Shown: positions 1 through 11,341 of the stretch, piece after piece
Layout: each line of letters starts with the position of its first letter
Position numbering within the stretch: the stretch's first letter is position 1
Assembly (NCBI RefSeq): GCF_901933205.1
Contig: NC_044572.1
Location: forward strand, 18,934,501 to 18,998,500
Reading direction: 5' to 3'
From: Camarhynchus parvulus
Taxonomy: Eukaryota; Chordata; Aves; Passeriformes; Thraupidae
Length of the DNA: 64,000 nucleotides
Translations under genes and position numbers: made by a program
The notes under the pieces: model-generated
Databases searched by the model: none
The model's input: the letters and a program-made list of their open reading frames with translations, nothing else
Told to the model about the DNA's origin: nothing

Positions 1-2716
1 ACAGACCACCCTTCCTCTTTTCTGAGCCTGAGCTGACCAGCTGATGCTGTGCCTAAAGATTGGAGTGCAGTGTACCTGCCAATACCATGCAGAGATGTGA
101 GAGCTGCCTCTGAACCAAGAGGGGTGTAAAATGCTGGGGTAGCAAAATGAACTGCACTAAGTCACCCCCTCAGAGCTTTTCCCAGCTTTGCCTTTCCTCT
201 CTGAAGGATCTGGCCCAGGTACAGCTGCTGTGTGTTGTGATGGGCACCCAGGTTACCCCTGCACTGCCCTGCTCAATCCTCACCCCTGCTCAGTACAGAG
301 CCTGCCAAGTTTCTTCCCTGCAACCTAAAAATCAAGCACACATTCTAAAAATGGTTTCTCTCTATAACTCCAACATCTTTAGTTCTGATGCCATGATTGA
401 CAGTGCTGGACCTTTTTTTCTAAATGTGCATTAAAGTTTCAGTGTAACACTGTGTAACATTTAAGAATTTTAGTTTAGCTTAATAATTTTCTTCTGTATG
501 GAACTCACAGTAATTTTCCAGGTTATTTTTAACCTCTGGAGAAAAAGAAGCATCAACATTTAAAGTATTTATTTTCCTCCTCCAAAAACTTAAATTACAC
601 TTCCAGTTGTAGGATGTCCAAATCTAGAATAAGTTTTGTCCTCAGCCATTTAAATTGTGCAAACATCTTACTCAAGGGCAAAAGCTGTTAACTACTGTTG
701 GCTTATCTAGCAATTGACAAATCTGTAGTAAAGCAGCCAGAGTTACAAAATCAAGCTCTGTGGCTTAGAAGGCTATTGAAACAACATCAGAAACAGCACC
801 AAAAGGAAACCCATTAAAAATGTATGTTATAGGAAACACTTATTACAAAGCATAGTAAGTTTGGAATATTTTTTTCCCTGTTTCTTCTCAAATGAAGTGA
901 TTTCTTCTCATAGTAAACTGTTTCAGAAAAAAGATTTATACTGATGCATGCACTGTACTCATACAGTATTCATGGTAATATTCACCTGGGCTTTATCACA
1001 CTTTGCAGTGTTGATGCCTACAAATGCAGGCATAGATGATAAAACCTGATATCTGACTAAAAAGCTGGTCAGGATTGACTGAAGTTGTTGATGACTCTAG
1101 ATTTCATAACAATTAGAGAAAGGATTAAGGGATTAATATGTGCTAATCTTGTTATCTATGAGGTCCTGAAGCTGAAAATTTTATATTGAAGCTAAACTGG
1201 GACAATGTGTGAGGTTGAACTCACAGTTTGTAATAAACTCTGGGTAATGGCAGCATAACACTTAGTTTTGTCACCTTCATTTTGATGATTAATTACAAAT
1301 CTGTCAAAGAAAAGAATATATCATGCAGTGTATAACACAAGGCATGGACTTCCAGATCCCTGTGCTGTGCAGTATTTCCCCTGCAGTTACTGTCTGCTGC
1401 AAGGATAGCCTTGTTTCGAATCCAAAAACATAAATCATGGAAAAGAAGCAGATTCTGTGGAAATATGAAAACCTAGAATGGAAGTTTGAAATAAGTTCAG
1501 AATAAGAAAGACTGCTTTATACTTGATTTCAACTTTTTCTATTATATTTATGCAATTCATATAGTTATTATCCCTAGGAATTATGGTAGAATTCTTAGTA
1601 TTCCAAAGTCATGAATCAGAACATGAGATGAATACACAGGAAAAACAAAAAATTGCTGATTTTTACTTTCTATTTTTGATATCTGCATAACAAAAATATT
1701 CAGTGTAGAGGACTAGAAATTAGTTAAAATATGTTTAAAATTAGTTTAATATGAAATCAAATTGAAATTATTGCCATCTTGCCATCTCTGGATTGCAGTG
1801 TCTGGAGTTTTAATAAGGAAGACATTAGCATGTTACTTCAAAAGGGATTTTCTTGCTAAGAAATAAAAGTATTACCTTTAATTTCAACTATGTTGCTGGT
1901 ATTTCCAGCTGTGGACTATCTATAAACGGCTATCTTGTGTTGCAGAGGTGCTGTCCTTTCTTATAAATTTGATCTCTATTATCCTGTGAGTGACAAATAA
2001 ACTGTTGTGACCCAACCAAATGCCCAGTGAAAGGGGTGGCACACACAGCATTGCCAGTCCCTTTGTGACAGCCTCCTGCTGGCATCCTGCATCAGACAGG
2101 AAGGCGACTTCCCTGGGAGGAGGGCAGGGCCAGGAGGCATTTTAGGAGTCCTGTGAAGAACACAGTCCTCTGGATGCAGTGGTGGCCAACGCTGGCTTCC
2201 CCTCGCGTCCCAGTTTTGGGTAGGATGTGTGGGAGGAATGTGGAAGCAGGGCTGCTGATTTGGAATTGGATCACCACTTTCTGCTATATTGTGCTTCTCT
2301 GTACGAACACCTGCTTTAAATTCTAAAGGGACATTTAGTCCTTAGCATTTTTAAAGTGTGCCACAGAGTGATGTGCTTGCTTCAGCGAGACTTCACTCAC
2401 AGCTATTTTGCACAGTCAGAGCAATTTAGAGTAACACTGATGAAAAAAAGAAATCTCTTGGGGGATGGGGGTGCATCCTTTTTTCCTCATTAGATGCATT
2501 ATTTATTATTGCATATTTGCAATAAATCCTTAAAACTCCTAATCTCATTTTCTATTGATTCAGTTTAAAACTGGTTCCTTTTATAAGTAAATTTCAAAGA
2601 AATGTCTTCCCGTTTCTCTCTGGACTTTTATACCATTATGATTTTCTTTTTCTGGTGGTGATGGTAATGTTACCAATGTGTGCTAGTGAAAAATGGATCC
2701 TGTATCTCAGCATTTT
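1..2716. other. Intergenic stretch, no gene seen
   Basis: AT-rich single-copy-looking DNA with only short open frames on both strands. None resembles a known protein, and I recognise no RNA gene or transposon. A slightly GC-richer patch near 2010-2260 has no feature that I can name. Confidence 0.6.
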
Positions 2717-2945
2717 TGTGTCGTGGCTGACCTGGACACCAGGTGCCCACCAAGCTCATCTATCACTGCCCTTCCCAGTGGGACATGGGAGAGGAAAATC
2801 GGGTGGAAAACAACTATTGGGTGAGATAAGACACTGTACTAGTGCAAAAAAAAAGCAAAATCTTAATCTCTACTTCCCATCGGCAGCTCAGCCGCTTGCT
2901 GGAAAACGGTTTCAGCACTCATAGCAGTTGCTGCAGAAGGCAAAC
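2717..2945. mobile_element. Partial avian ERV-L-type LTR remnant (copy A)
   Basis: The segment starts with a TGTG..TGG terminus, followed by a block around 2735-2830 (CACCAGGTGCCCACCAA and a GATAAG further on). This matches my memory of a common bird endogenous-retrovirus LTR, and it recurs in diverged form at 3187. After about 2830 the resemblance fades, and the stretch 2875-2945 is a weaker match. No coding region of a provirus is attached. The direction of the LTR cannot be fixed from this fragment, and the right boundary is approximate. Confidence 0.45.
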
Positions 2946-3186
2946 ACTGTAAAAAATGAATGCCCCCCACAAAAACCAATATAACATCATCACAACACAC
3001 ACCAAAAAATGAACTATTTATAAAAAATCCATCCCTTGATCCATCACCACAGTTACAACAAAGATTACCCAAGATTGTTCTACTCTCTAACATTGTTCAG
3101 GACTTGTTTTGCCCATTACCTCTTCAAATTACTACTTTTATTTCAAAATCCTCATGGTTTGCACACATTCTCCACCAAAAAGACTG

Positions 3187-3602
3187 TAGTGGGTTGCTTT
3201 TGGTTGCATTCCAGGCACCCACCAAAGCCTCTCTATTGCTTCCCTCCACAACTGCACTGGTGACAGAAAAATTCAATGAAGGGTTCATGAGTTAAGGACT
3301 GGGTGAGATCACTCACCGGATACCATCATGGGGAAACCAGGCTAAAATTGGAGATATTAATTGAATTTATTGCCAACAAAATCAGAGCAGGTTAATGAGA
3401 AATAAAAGAAAATCTTAGAAACATCTTCTTCTCACCCCTCCCTCCTTCCCAGCATGGTAGGGAGACAGAGAATGGAGGTTATGGTCAGTTCATCACACGT
3501 TGTTTCTCCCAGTGCTCAGAGAGAGGAGCCTTTCCCCTGCTCCACCCTTGGGTCCCTCCCACGGCAGACAGCTCTCCATGAACTCCTCCAACATGTTCTC
3601 AC
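3187..3602. mobile_element. Partial avian ERV-L-type LTR remnant (copy B)
   Basis: It begins with TGTAGTGGGTTG and continues with a block similar to copy A (CCAGGCACCCACCAAAGCC). Next come GAGATCACTCACC near 3306, AATTTATTGCCAA near 3364, and GGTCAGTTCATCACACGTTG near 3483. These are landmarks I recall in order from the same abundant bird LTR family. The match ends near 3602, so the far end of the LTR is missing. No retroviral gene lies next to it. Copies A and B could be the remains of two insertions or one rearranged insertion. Family name and orientation are uncertain. Confidence 0.6.
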
Positions 3603-5210
3603 ATTGATATTCAGGTTTGTCTTCAAGTCATCTGGATTCTGGGATTCCTCAGCCAAACTGAGAGGCCCATGCAGAGCACTCTCTGTGGCTCTGCCATCTC
3701 TGGGCAGAACTGGGATCTCTCCAGAGTCTCCATTTGGAGCAGGTGACCCTGCCTGCCCAAGCAGCTGGGTACAGCCATGAGCCCTGAGCATCTGTGATCA
3801 GCAAAGGGCAAACCCTGCCAGCTCCTACGCTCAACAACAGACTTTGTTGTGCTATTTGTATTTATGATTGCTCTCCATAATTTATAAGACCAGAATAAGA
3901 TATGCTTTAAGCTTTTAGTCTGGGGATATTATTAAAGCCTTCTTTAAAAAAATGCTTTATAACTTGCTGTAGTAGTGTTTATGTCCAGTACAGTATCTTA
4001 TCAGGCCTTGATGAATACCCCTCCCTCTCCACATGTTGACTAATGAGAAAGCTTTACTCAACTTTTAAGAGCATGTGTTGCTGATTTGTTAGGACTGGGC
4101 AGGATTTAGGCATTGTACCACTGCCTGGGTGCCTGTAATTACATGGTTTTTGAAAAAGCATTAGCAGTGACATTCTGAAAGCCTGCAGCTGCTACCAAAA
4201 ATGAAACATTTGCATTACTTTCAGTCCAGTACTCTGAAACTAGCACTAACCCTCTCAATCCCACTCCTTGCTGAGCACACATGCTGCTCCTAGTGAAAGG
4301 ATGTGCTCTTGTGTTCAGGGTGATCTCAGCCCTGGGGTTGAGGCACTGCATTTGTATTAGCTCACAAGAAAGAGATCCTAACAGTCAGGAGAGGAAAGAA
4401 AACACAAACATGCACGTTCCCCTGGCTGCAGCACAGCAGTGTAGCTTCCCTTTGGCCATGTTAGGGAGAAGCTGCAGGACTGTTCAGCACTATGGGAGCC
4501 ACCAGTGTTGCAGTGACGTAGGTGAAAAGGAGTCAGCGGCAGGGGCTAAGGTCTTTCCAGTCTCCCCTTGGAAATTGTGCTTATATTTCACTCTTCAGAA
4601 AATGTACAATAGCACACATTTTTTTACATGGAGATTCAGCATGGGCACTATTATGTAAGCATGTGCTGTCTTCCCTCTAACCTAAATTTCACTTACAGAG
4701 AAAATACAGAAGGATTGCAGATGCACATGAACAAAAACATTCAAGTGTCTTCAGCCAGGTGGCTATCTAAGCACTACTCCAGGTTTTTGTCAGCCGTCTT
4801 AGACTCTTGATTTCATCTTCCTTTCCATTTTTTGGCTATCCTTTGGCTGTTCTCCTTCCATTCTATTTGCTGAGGCAGAGTTACTCAGAACAGACTTTAT
4901 CCTGCTACAAATTCCTACTCCTTTTTCATCATCCTTACAACTTCCCCTAAGGATTACTGAGATTTAATGAATTTTTGAAATTTACTATCAACTTGACATA
5001 CAGACTCAAAAATGTGATTCTTGCAGCTTAACCACCCCTTGTAGTCAACTTCAACAGACTGTGAAGGAAGAGTCTCCTTCACAGTTGTAAGAGTTGATGT
5101 GACATGGTTTCTGTGCAGTATGTGACAGCTCCTCTAGGCACAGGGCTGATCCAGTCTATGTGGAAGCATTCAGTATTACAGAATCCTTAAAAACAATAAT
5201 ATTTTTTGGC
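3603..5210. other. Intergenic stretch, no gene seen
   Basis: Moderately AT-rich DNA. Open frames of 60-125 codons occur, for example one at 4281-4658 on the + strand, but none resembles a known protein and their lengths are what chance would give. No transposon was recognised. Confidence 0.55.
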
Positions 5211-5230
5211 AGATAGATAGATAGATAGAC

Positions 5231-5300
<70 letters not shown>
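5211..5300 (+). repeat. (AGAT)n microsatellite
   Basis: About 22 tandem copies of the tetranucleotide AGAT cover 90 bp. There is one interruption near the left end, where AGAC replaces AGAT at 5227-5230. The long uninterrupted run to the right should be length-variable between individuals. The unique flanks are TTTTTTGGC on the left and GTTTCCTGCT on the right. Confidence 0.98.
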
Positions 5301-5575
5301 GTTTCCTGCTATCAAAAATACTAAGAAAAGGATAGTAATTTTCTTACAGATTTATTCAGGTTTTAAACAATTATTTACAGACAGGTTCTGTGAGGCATTT
5401 AAGGCTCATTGTTTTTTCAATCACTTCCAATAAGTACGAGAGACCATGACAGTGGAAGCTGATATATCACACTCTGAGTCAGTCTTTGAGCAGTCAATCC
5501 AGCATTCTATTTGGAGCATGTTCCATGGCCATTTTGCACCCCTCAAAAAATATATTAGCTAGGTTGCCAATCAAT

Positions 5576-5594
5576 TGATCAGCTAAGCTGATCA
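5576..5594. repeat. 19-bp inverted repeat
   Basis: Nine-base arms TGATCAGCT and AGCTGATCA are perfectly complementary around a single central A. A second small palindrome, ATCAATTGAT, sits directly to the left. It could form a small hairpin or a symmetric protein site. Chance is also plausible in a window of this size. Confidence 0.8.
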
Positions 5595-7298
5595 GTTCAA
5601 ATTCTTGCAATAAAAAGTTGGTTCTGCATCCACTATAATATTTTTTTGTGGAAAAAGTCTTTTCCCAAATTTTGTATCGTTACTTTCTTGGAATAAACAT
5701 AGTTCAATAAAAGGATAGGATCAGCAGTTTTTTTATGCTTTCCATAATTTGTCTACACTGATCTGTAGTGTTTACTGCATTTTAGAGGGAAGCATTTGCA
5801 TATTATATAAATTGTCCCAATCTCTGCGGACTGATGAAGCGAGTTCCTTTATCCAGGAGACAAAAGAAAAGAAGAAAAAATTTCCTCCCTCACTTTTACT
5901 TGATCTTCACGAATTTTTAAATTTATTAAGGAGAAGAGCTTTATATATCACAGCAAAATCAAACTGTAAGTGAAATCTAATGGCCACACATTTTCCGATA
6001 AGCAAATATTTAGTGTACTTAAATTTATGTGTCTTTCCTGGTTTATTCAGGACATCTTATGCAGAAAGCACTTGGGGGGAGGTAAATAAATTCATTCAAG
6101 CTCCATTATGGACCTTCAGTGTGGAGTAATAGTATTACTACCATTTCTCCTAATATAGAGAGGATGCTCAATTAATGTTCTCTTCTACCAGCATTTCCTT
6201 TGGATAAATGCTTTCTGTTAAAAAGCAATCAAAAATATTAACCATCCTTGCGATGTTAAGTAGTAGTGTTCCAATCTGTCACTAAAATGGCAATATTGGG
6301 CAGTAGTAAACCTGCAACTTTCAAAGCTAGATAGTGCATAGAACAAAGTCATGTGGAATCCTAAATTAGGAGTAGTCATTCAGTACCTTCAGTGAACCTT
6401 GGAAGATGCTGGAATACTGTAAACATAAATAATTATGGTTATAATGGAAAAAACAACATTTAAAATATTTTTACCCTCTGAATAAAATGCGTTCATCTTT
6501 TCCAGGAAGACATGTGTTTTAAAAGTCTCTTTATGCTTACTAAAGCTTCCAGAAATGTAAATATACCTTTAAGATCACCTAAGTAACTTTGCTACTGTCT
6601 CCTTACAACTAAAAAAACCCCAACAAAATATAGGAATAAAAAAACCCTCAGCCTGCTAGTCCTCTCTTCAAACAACTGATATCTTCACTGCTTCAGTGAC
6701 TTGGAAAATTGTGAAGCTATCTAGCTGAACCTCTACACGTCTTGTTTACAGACCAGTTGGGTTTTAGGCTCTTCTAGTATTTAGATTGAATTTCACTTGC
6801 CCTTTATATATAGTAGAGCCAAATACTGATGGAATCTCATGTAATTAGGTGAAGTCTTTTAAAGAGAAGACAATATTGCAGAAATTTCATTAAATAAGGG
6901 TTATTCACATTCTTCATTCCAGTGTAGACCATTTTTTCTTCAGAAATCCCTTTTCCCAGTATCAGAATTGCTCATCATTAAAGGTAAGTTTTGCAAGGCA
7001 GAATCCCTGCTTCAGCCCAGTTTTCCTTTCCTGTGTCCTCAGACTCTTGTCCTGCTGTTGGGGCTCTTTGCTCTCCTCTGGGATGGCCCAGGCCCACCCT
7101 GGCTCACTTCCAGCAGAGAGGCAGGTGAAATGCCAAGGAAAATCCCTCCCATGGAAGGCTGACAGAGTTAACATGAGGAGCCACCCAGCCAAAGCACCGG
7201 GCTGGAACATAATTCAAAAGATGGACCAGCCCCAGGTTCTAGTCTCAAGGCAGGATCAATGCTATCTGTATTTTTCTTGATACAGTTTGAAAAACAAT

Positions 7299-7320
7299 GT
7301 AGGTTGGAAGGGACCCTACT
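7299..7320 (-). mobile_element. Possible CR1 3'-end remnant
   Basis: The short string AGGTTGGAAGGGACC equals the conserved reverse-complement 3' tail of avian CR1 elements. The surrounding sequence no longer aligns convincingly, so only a crumb of a minus-strand CR1 can be proposed. Confidence 0.35.
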
Positions 7321-9148
7321 CAGACTCTCACCTGAGGTGTGCTGACTTCAGCACTGGCTAAAAATTTGTAATTCCTGGCAAAGACAGTGACTCCATCATG
7401 ACAGTTTATGCCAGAGTTTTACTGTCCCAACTTGTATACATTCTTCTTAACAACTAACCTGGATTTAATTAATTAATTAAACCTTAAAAAGTTTATGACC
7501 TTTTCTGCCTTGATCCAAGGAATCACTATTGACAGGAGAGGGAAAAAAAAATCTGTTTTCAGTGCTATAAGAACAGCCAGTTCCACACAACATAGCCCAA
7601 AGCTGGCCAGGCTCAGACAGCTCTTAATCTGCTGTGCTCATGAGGGCTAGATATCAGTGGAGATTTCATTATAATCAGTTCTCATTATTTTGTAATGAAT
7701 ATGTTTTAGTTTCATACATATTTATATGCTGGAACTTTCTGTTAGTCTCTAATAACATTCTAGATGTATATTTTAGCTCTGTAAATTACCTCTGTAAGAT
7801 TATTATTATAAGTTTTGGGGTTAAGTTGCCCAAAGTAAATGTCTGGCTTGTATTTCAAGCAGTTTGGTAGGCTAGCAGAAGGTTTTGACTTACATTTGGA
7901 ACAGTTTGCAGGTTAGTTTGTAGGAATAGCAAAAAAAAGAGAAGAAATTTCACATGACATTTATTACAGGTAATTATGAGGATACACTTGAAAAATGTTG
8001 GTGTAATTTTAAAATCTGACAGCTTGTGGGTTTTCCGAGCTATCATTAGTTGAGTGGCTTAATAGTTACAACCACAACTCACATGCACCTGTGTTCTTCC
8101 CTTAAAGATTTTGCATATTATTTTCCTTTCCAGGACCATAAAGAACTTTGCAGAGTGCTGTGTTAGAAAAATTATGCCTAGTAAGAGGAACATATTTGAA
8201 CTGAAAACAAATTAATTATAACAAATTTCCAAATATGGATTCCCTGATTTTTCTTTCCATTCTGCTTGCAGTTGGATTGTGTTTTTATATTTTCTTCTAA
8301 AAATAGGGTTGTGATCTCTTACTGAGTAGGACTGCAGAATAATAAGTAATATGCTGGATCCATCATGCCAGTCACCCTCCCACTGCAGAGGCACTCAGAA
8401 GTTACAAAAGGGAGCACAAAGACAGGAGCTAAAAATACCTGATGGACTAAATGACTGATTTGGTGTCATGATGATTGTGATGCTAGGGCTGGCCCTGCAG
8501 CCTCACCAGTGTAGATACACAGGTGCAATTTTGGTTTTACTTATGAGGAAGGTTTTCTGATAGGATAAAACTTTTGATTTGCAGAGCAATCCTGCCTTAT
8601 TTAACTGGATTTATGGAGAGTAGATGCACTGTAGCTGCAGCAGTTATCCATCATGATATTTATATATTGACCTCAGTATTTACCCCAATTGGAATACATG
8701 CTGAGCAAAGGAAATCTGCCAAATGCCAATCCAGAAAAGTCTACAAAATGTGGCTTTTGCTTAACTTTTGGAGAGCCAGACACAGCAGGTGTTGTGGTCC
8801 TAAGTACGTGGACTGAGACAAATTTCTGAAGGATAATTGGTGGGGCATGCATTTTTTACACCAAAAAGTGTAACTGCTGTGCTGTCATTTTCCTCTTCAA
8901 GCCATTTGCTAACATCAAATTGGGAAAGTTTACTATTGTCCATGTTTTGTTTAAAAGTGTTCCCATAGTACAATTTCCAGTGTTGGACTATTAAGTTTTC
9001 TTCAATCATGAATAATTATTTTTTTACTAAGACCCTCTTTGAAAGCTGACTTGGGTAACATCTATTTGTTAGGATCTTATGGATATACAGTTCTAAAGTT
9101 CTTCTAAAGTAAATCAGTACAATAGTATTCAAAATGGTCCAGAAATAA

Positions 9149-11341
9149 CAGAATCATAGAATCTTAGGATGGTTTGGATTGCAACGGGCCATAAAGATCA
9201 TCAAGTCCCATGGGCAGGGACATGTTCCACTACACCAGGTTGCTCTGAGCCCCACCCAACCTGGCCTTGAACACTTTCAGGGATGGGGCATCCACAGCTT
9301 CTCTGGGCAACCTGTTCCAGTGCCTCACCAAGCACCACAGTAAATAATTTCTTACTAGCACCTCATCTAAACCTACCCTGTTTCAGTCTAAAGCCATTCA
9401 CCTTGTCCCATCACTACATGCCACTGTAAAAAGTCCCTCTCCAGCTGCCCTGCAGGCTCCCTTTAGGCACTAGAAAATGCTCACCAACTCCCCACAGCCT
9501 TTTCTTCTCCAGGCTGAACAGCCCCACATCTCTCAGGCTGCCATCACAGGAGAGGTGCTCCAGCTCTTTGATCATCTTCATGATGATCCTCTGGACTTGC
9601 TCTATGGGTTCATATCTCTCTTATGCTGGATGCCTCATGGCTGGATACAGCTCTCCAGGTGGGGTCTCACAAGCCCAGAGCAGTGGGGGAGAGTCACCTC
9701 CCTCGACTTGCTGCTCACATTCGTTTTGATGCAGCTGTAAATATTGTTGTCTTTCTGGGCTGCAAGCACATGATGCTGGGTCACATCAAGCTTCTTGTCC
9801 ACCAACACTCCCAAGTTCTCCTCAGGGCTGTTCTCAATCCAGTCTCTACTCAGTCTGTACTTCTGCTTGGGAATGCCCTAACTCAGTTGCAGGATCTTAC
9901 ACCTGGCCTCGTTGAATTTCATGAGGCTGGCACAGGCTCACCTCTCAAGCTTATCAAGGTCTCTCTGGATGTCATACCTTCCCTAGAGTTTGTCAAGGGC
10001 ACTGCACAGCTCTGTGCCATTGGTACACTCAATCACACTGTCCATGCCACCAGCAAAGATGTCAAACAGTGCTGGTCCCAATGCCAACCCCTGAAGAGCA
10101 CCAGCTGTCACTGGTCTCCACTGGACATGGAGGCATTGACCACAAATCTTTGACTTAGCACAGAGTTATCTACTGAGTTATATGCTGTCTGTCAAACACA
10201 TCTCTCCAGTTTAGAGACAAGGATATCATGTAGGACAATGTCAAGTGCTTTGCACAATTCCAGGTGTCAGTAACTCTTCATCATAGAAGGTCACCAGACT
10301 GGTCAGGTATAATTTGTTCTTAGTGAAGTCATGTCAGCTGTCACAAACCATCTCCTTATTTTCCATGTGCTTTAACACAACTTCTAGGAAAATCTGTTCC
10401 ATCATCTTTCCACACACTGGTGAATTTAACTGACCTGTAGTTCCCTGAGTCTTCCTTTTTTTCCTGCTTTTAAAAATGAGGGTAATGCTTCCCCTTTTCC
10501 AGTCAGTGGGAACTTGACCAGACTATGATGACTTCTCACATATGATGGATAGTGGCTTAGTCAATTCCTTCACCAGTTGCTTCAGGACCCCTGGATGAAT
10601 CTCATCAGGTCCCACAGAGATTGGGAGCTGGTGCGTCCTCAAGTTCCTTAGACAGTCTCAAGCTTGGTCTATAATGGGTCTACGATCCCTGCCTTTCCCC
10701 TCTGTGACACAGGTGGTGTAGCTGCAGCACTTGCTAGTGAAGACTGAGACAAAAATGTTGTTGAATACCTCAGTCTTCCCCATGTCCTCTGTTACCAAGA
10801 CTCCCATTTCCTTTCAGAGAGGGCCCACATCTTCCCTAGTTTTCCTTTTATCACCAGTGTACCTACAGGAGACTTTCTTGTTGGCCTTGATGACCTTGGG
10901 CAGGTTTAATTCTATCAGGGCTTTAGCTTTCCTAACCTGATCTCTGGCTGTTTGCCAATCTATCTGTACTCCTCCTGGGCTACCTGCCCCTGCTTTCACC
11001 CTCCTCTTTTTTGTGTTTGAGTTTGTCCAGGAGCTCCTGACATTTTTTCTGAACTTCCTTTTTGTCAGGATGCATTGCTCCTGAGCTTGGAGGAGGTGAT
11101 CATTGAATATCAATGAACTTTCTTGGGATCCTCGTCTCTCCAGGTCTGCATATCCCATGGTACTTTATCAAGCAGATTCCTGAGGAGGCCAAAGTCAGCT
11201 CTCCTGAAGTCCCAAGTAGTGAGGGGGCTGTGACTCCTCCCTGCTGCCCCAAGGATCTCGATCACCTCATGGCCACTGCAGCCCAGTCTGCCCCTGAGCT
11301 TCACCTTCTGCACCAGCCCCTCTGGCCTCTCTTTCATCAGA
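9149..11341 (-). mobile_element. CR1 LINE, 5'-truncated, ORF2 remnant
   Basis: A minus-strand CR1 of about 2.2 kb. Its 3' end is the GAATCATAGAATC tail at 9151. Read on the minus strand, it carries ORF2 from the region before the reverse transcriptase to the C-terminus. Recognisable pieces include [20 protein letters not shown] and [13 protein letters not shown] near 10.8-11.2 kb, then the RT core, then the region before the 3' tail. Frameshifts and stops break the frame. The RT catalytic box is gone: at about 10017-10025 the sequence passes from IECT straight to the residues that normally follow the FADD motif, consistent with a deletion of about 18 nt. ORF1, the endonuclease and the promoter are absent, so this is a dead 5'-truncated copy. 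The 176-codon open frame on the + strand at 9623-10153 is its antisense shadow. Confidence 0.93.

Larger units (their letters stand above)
5301..9148. other. Intergenic stretch, one possible CR1 crumb
   Basis: AT-rich DNA without a recognisable gene. It contains a possible CR1 3'-end crumb near 7299-7320, a 19-bp odd-centred palindrome at 5576-5594 and a short TTAA-repeat tract near 7466-7482. The rest looks unique. Confidence 0.55.

Noticed and set aside
9477..10153. Open frames of 87 and 176 codons on the + strand
   Set aside because: They are antisense to CR1 ORF2, whose reverse-transcriptase sequence reads on the minus strand.
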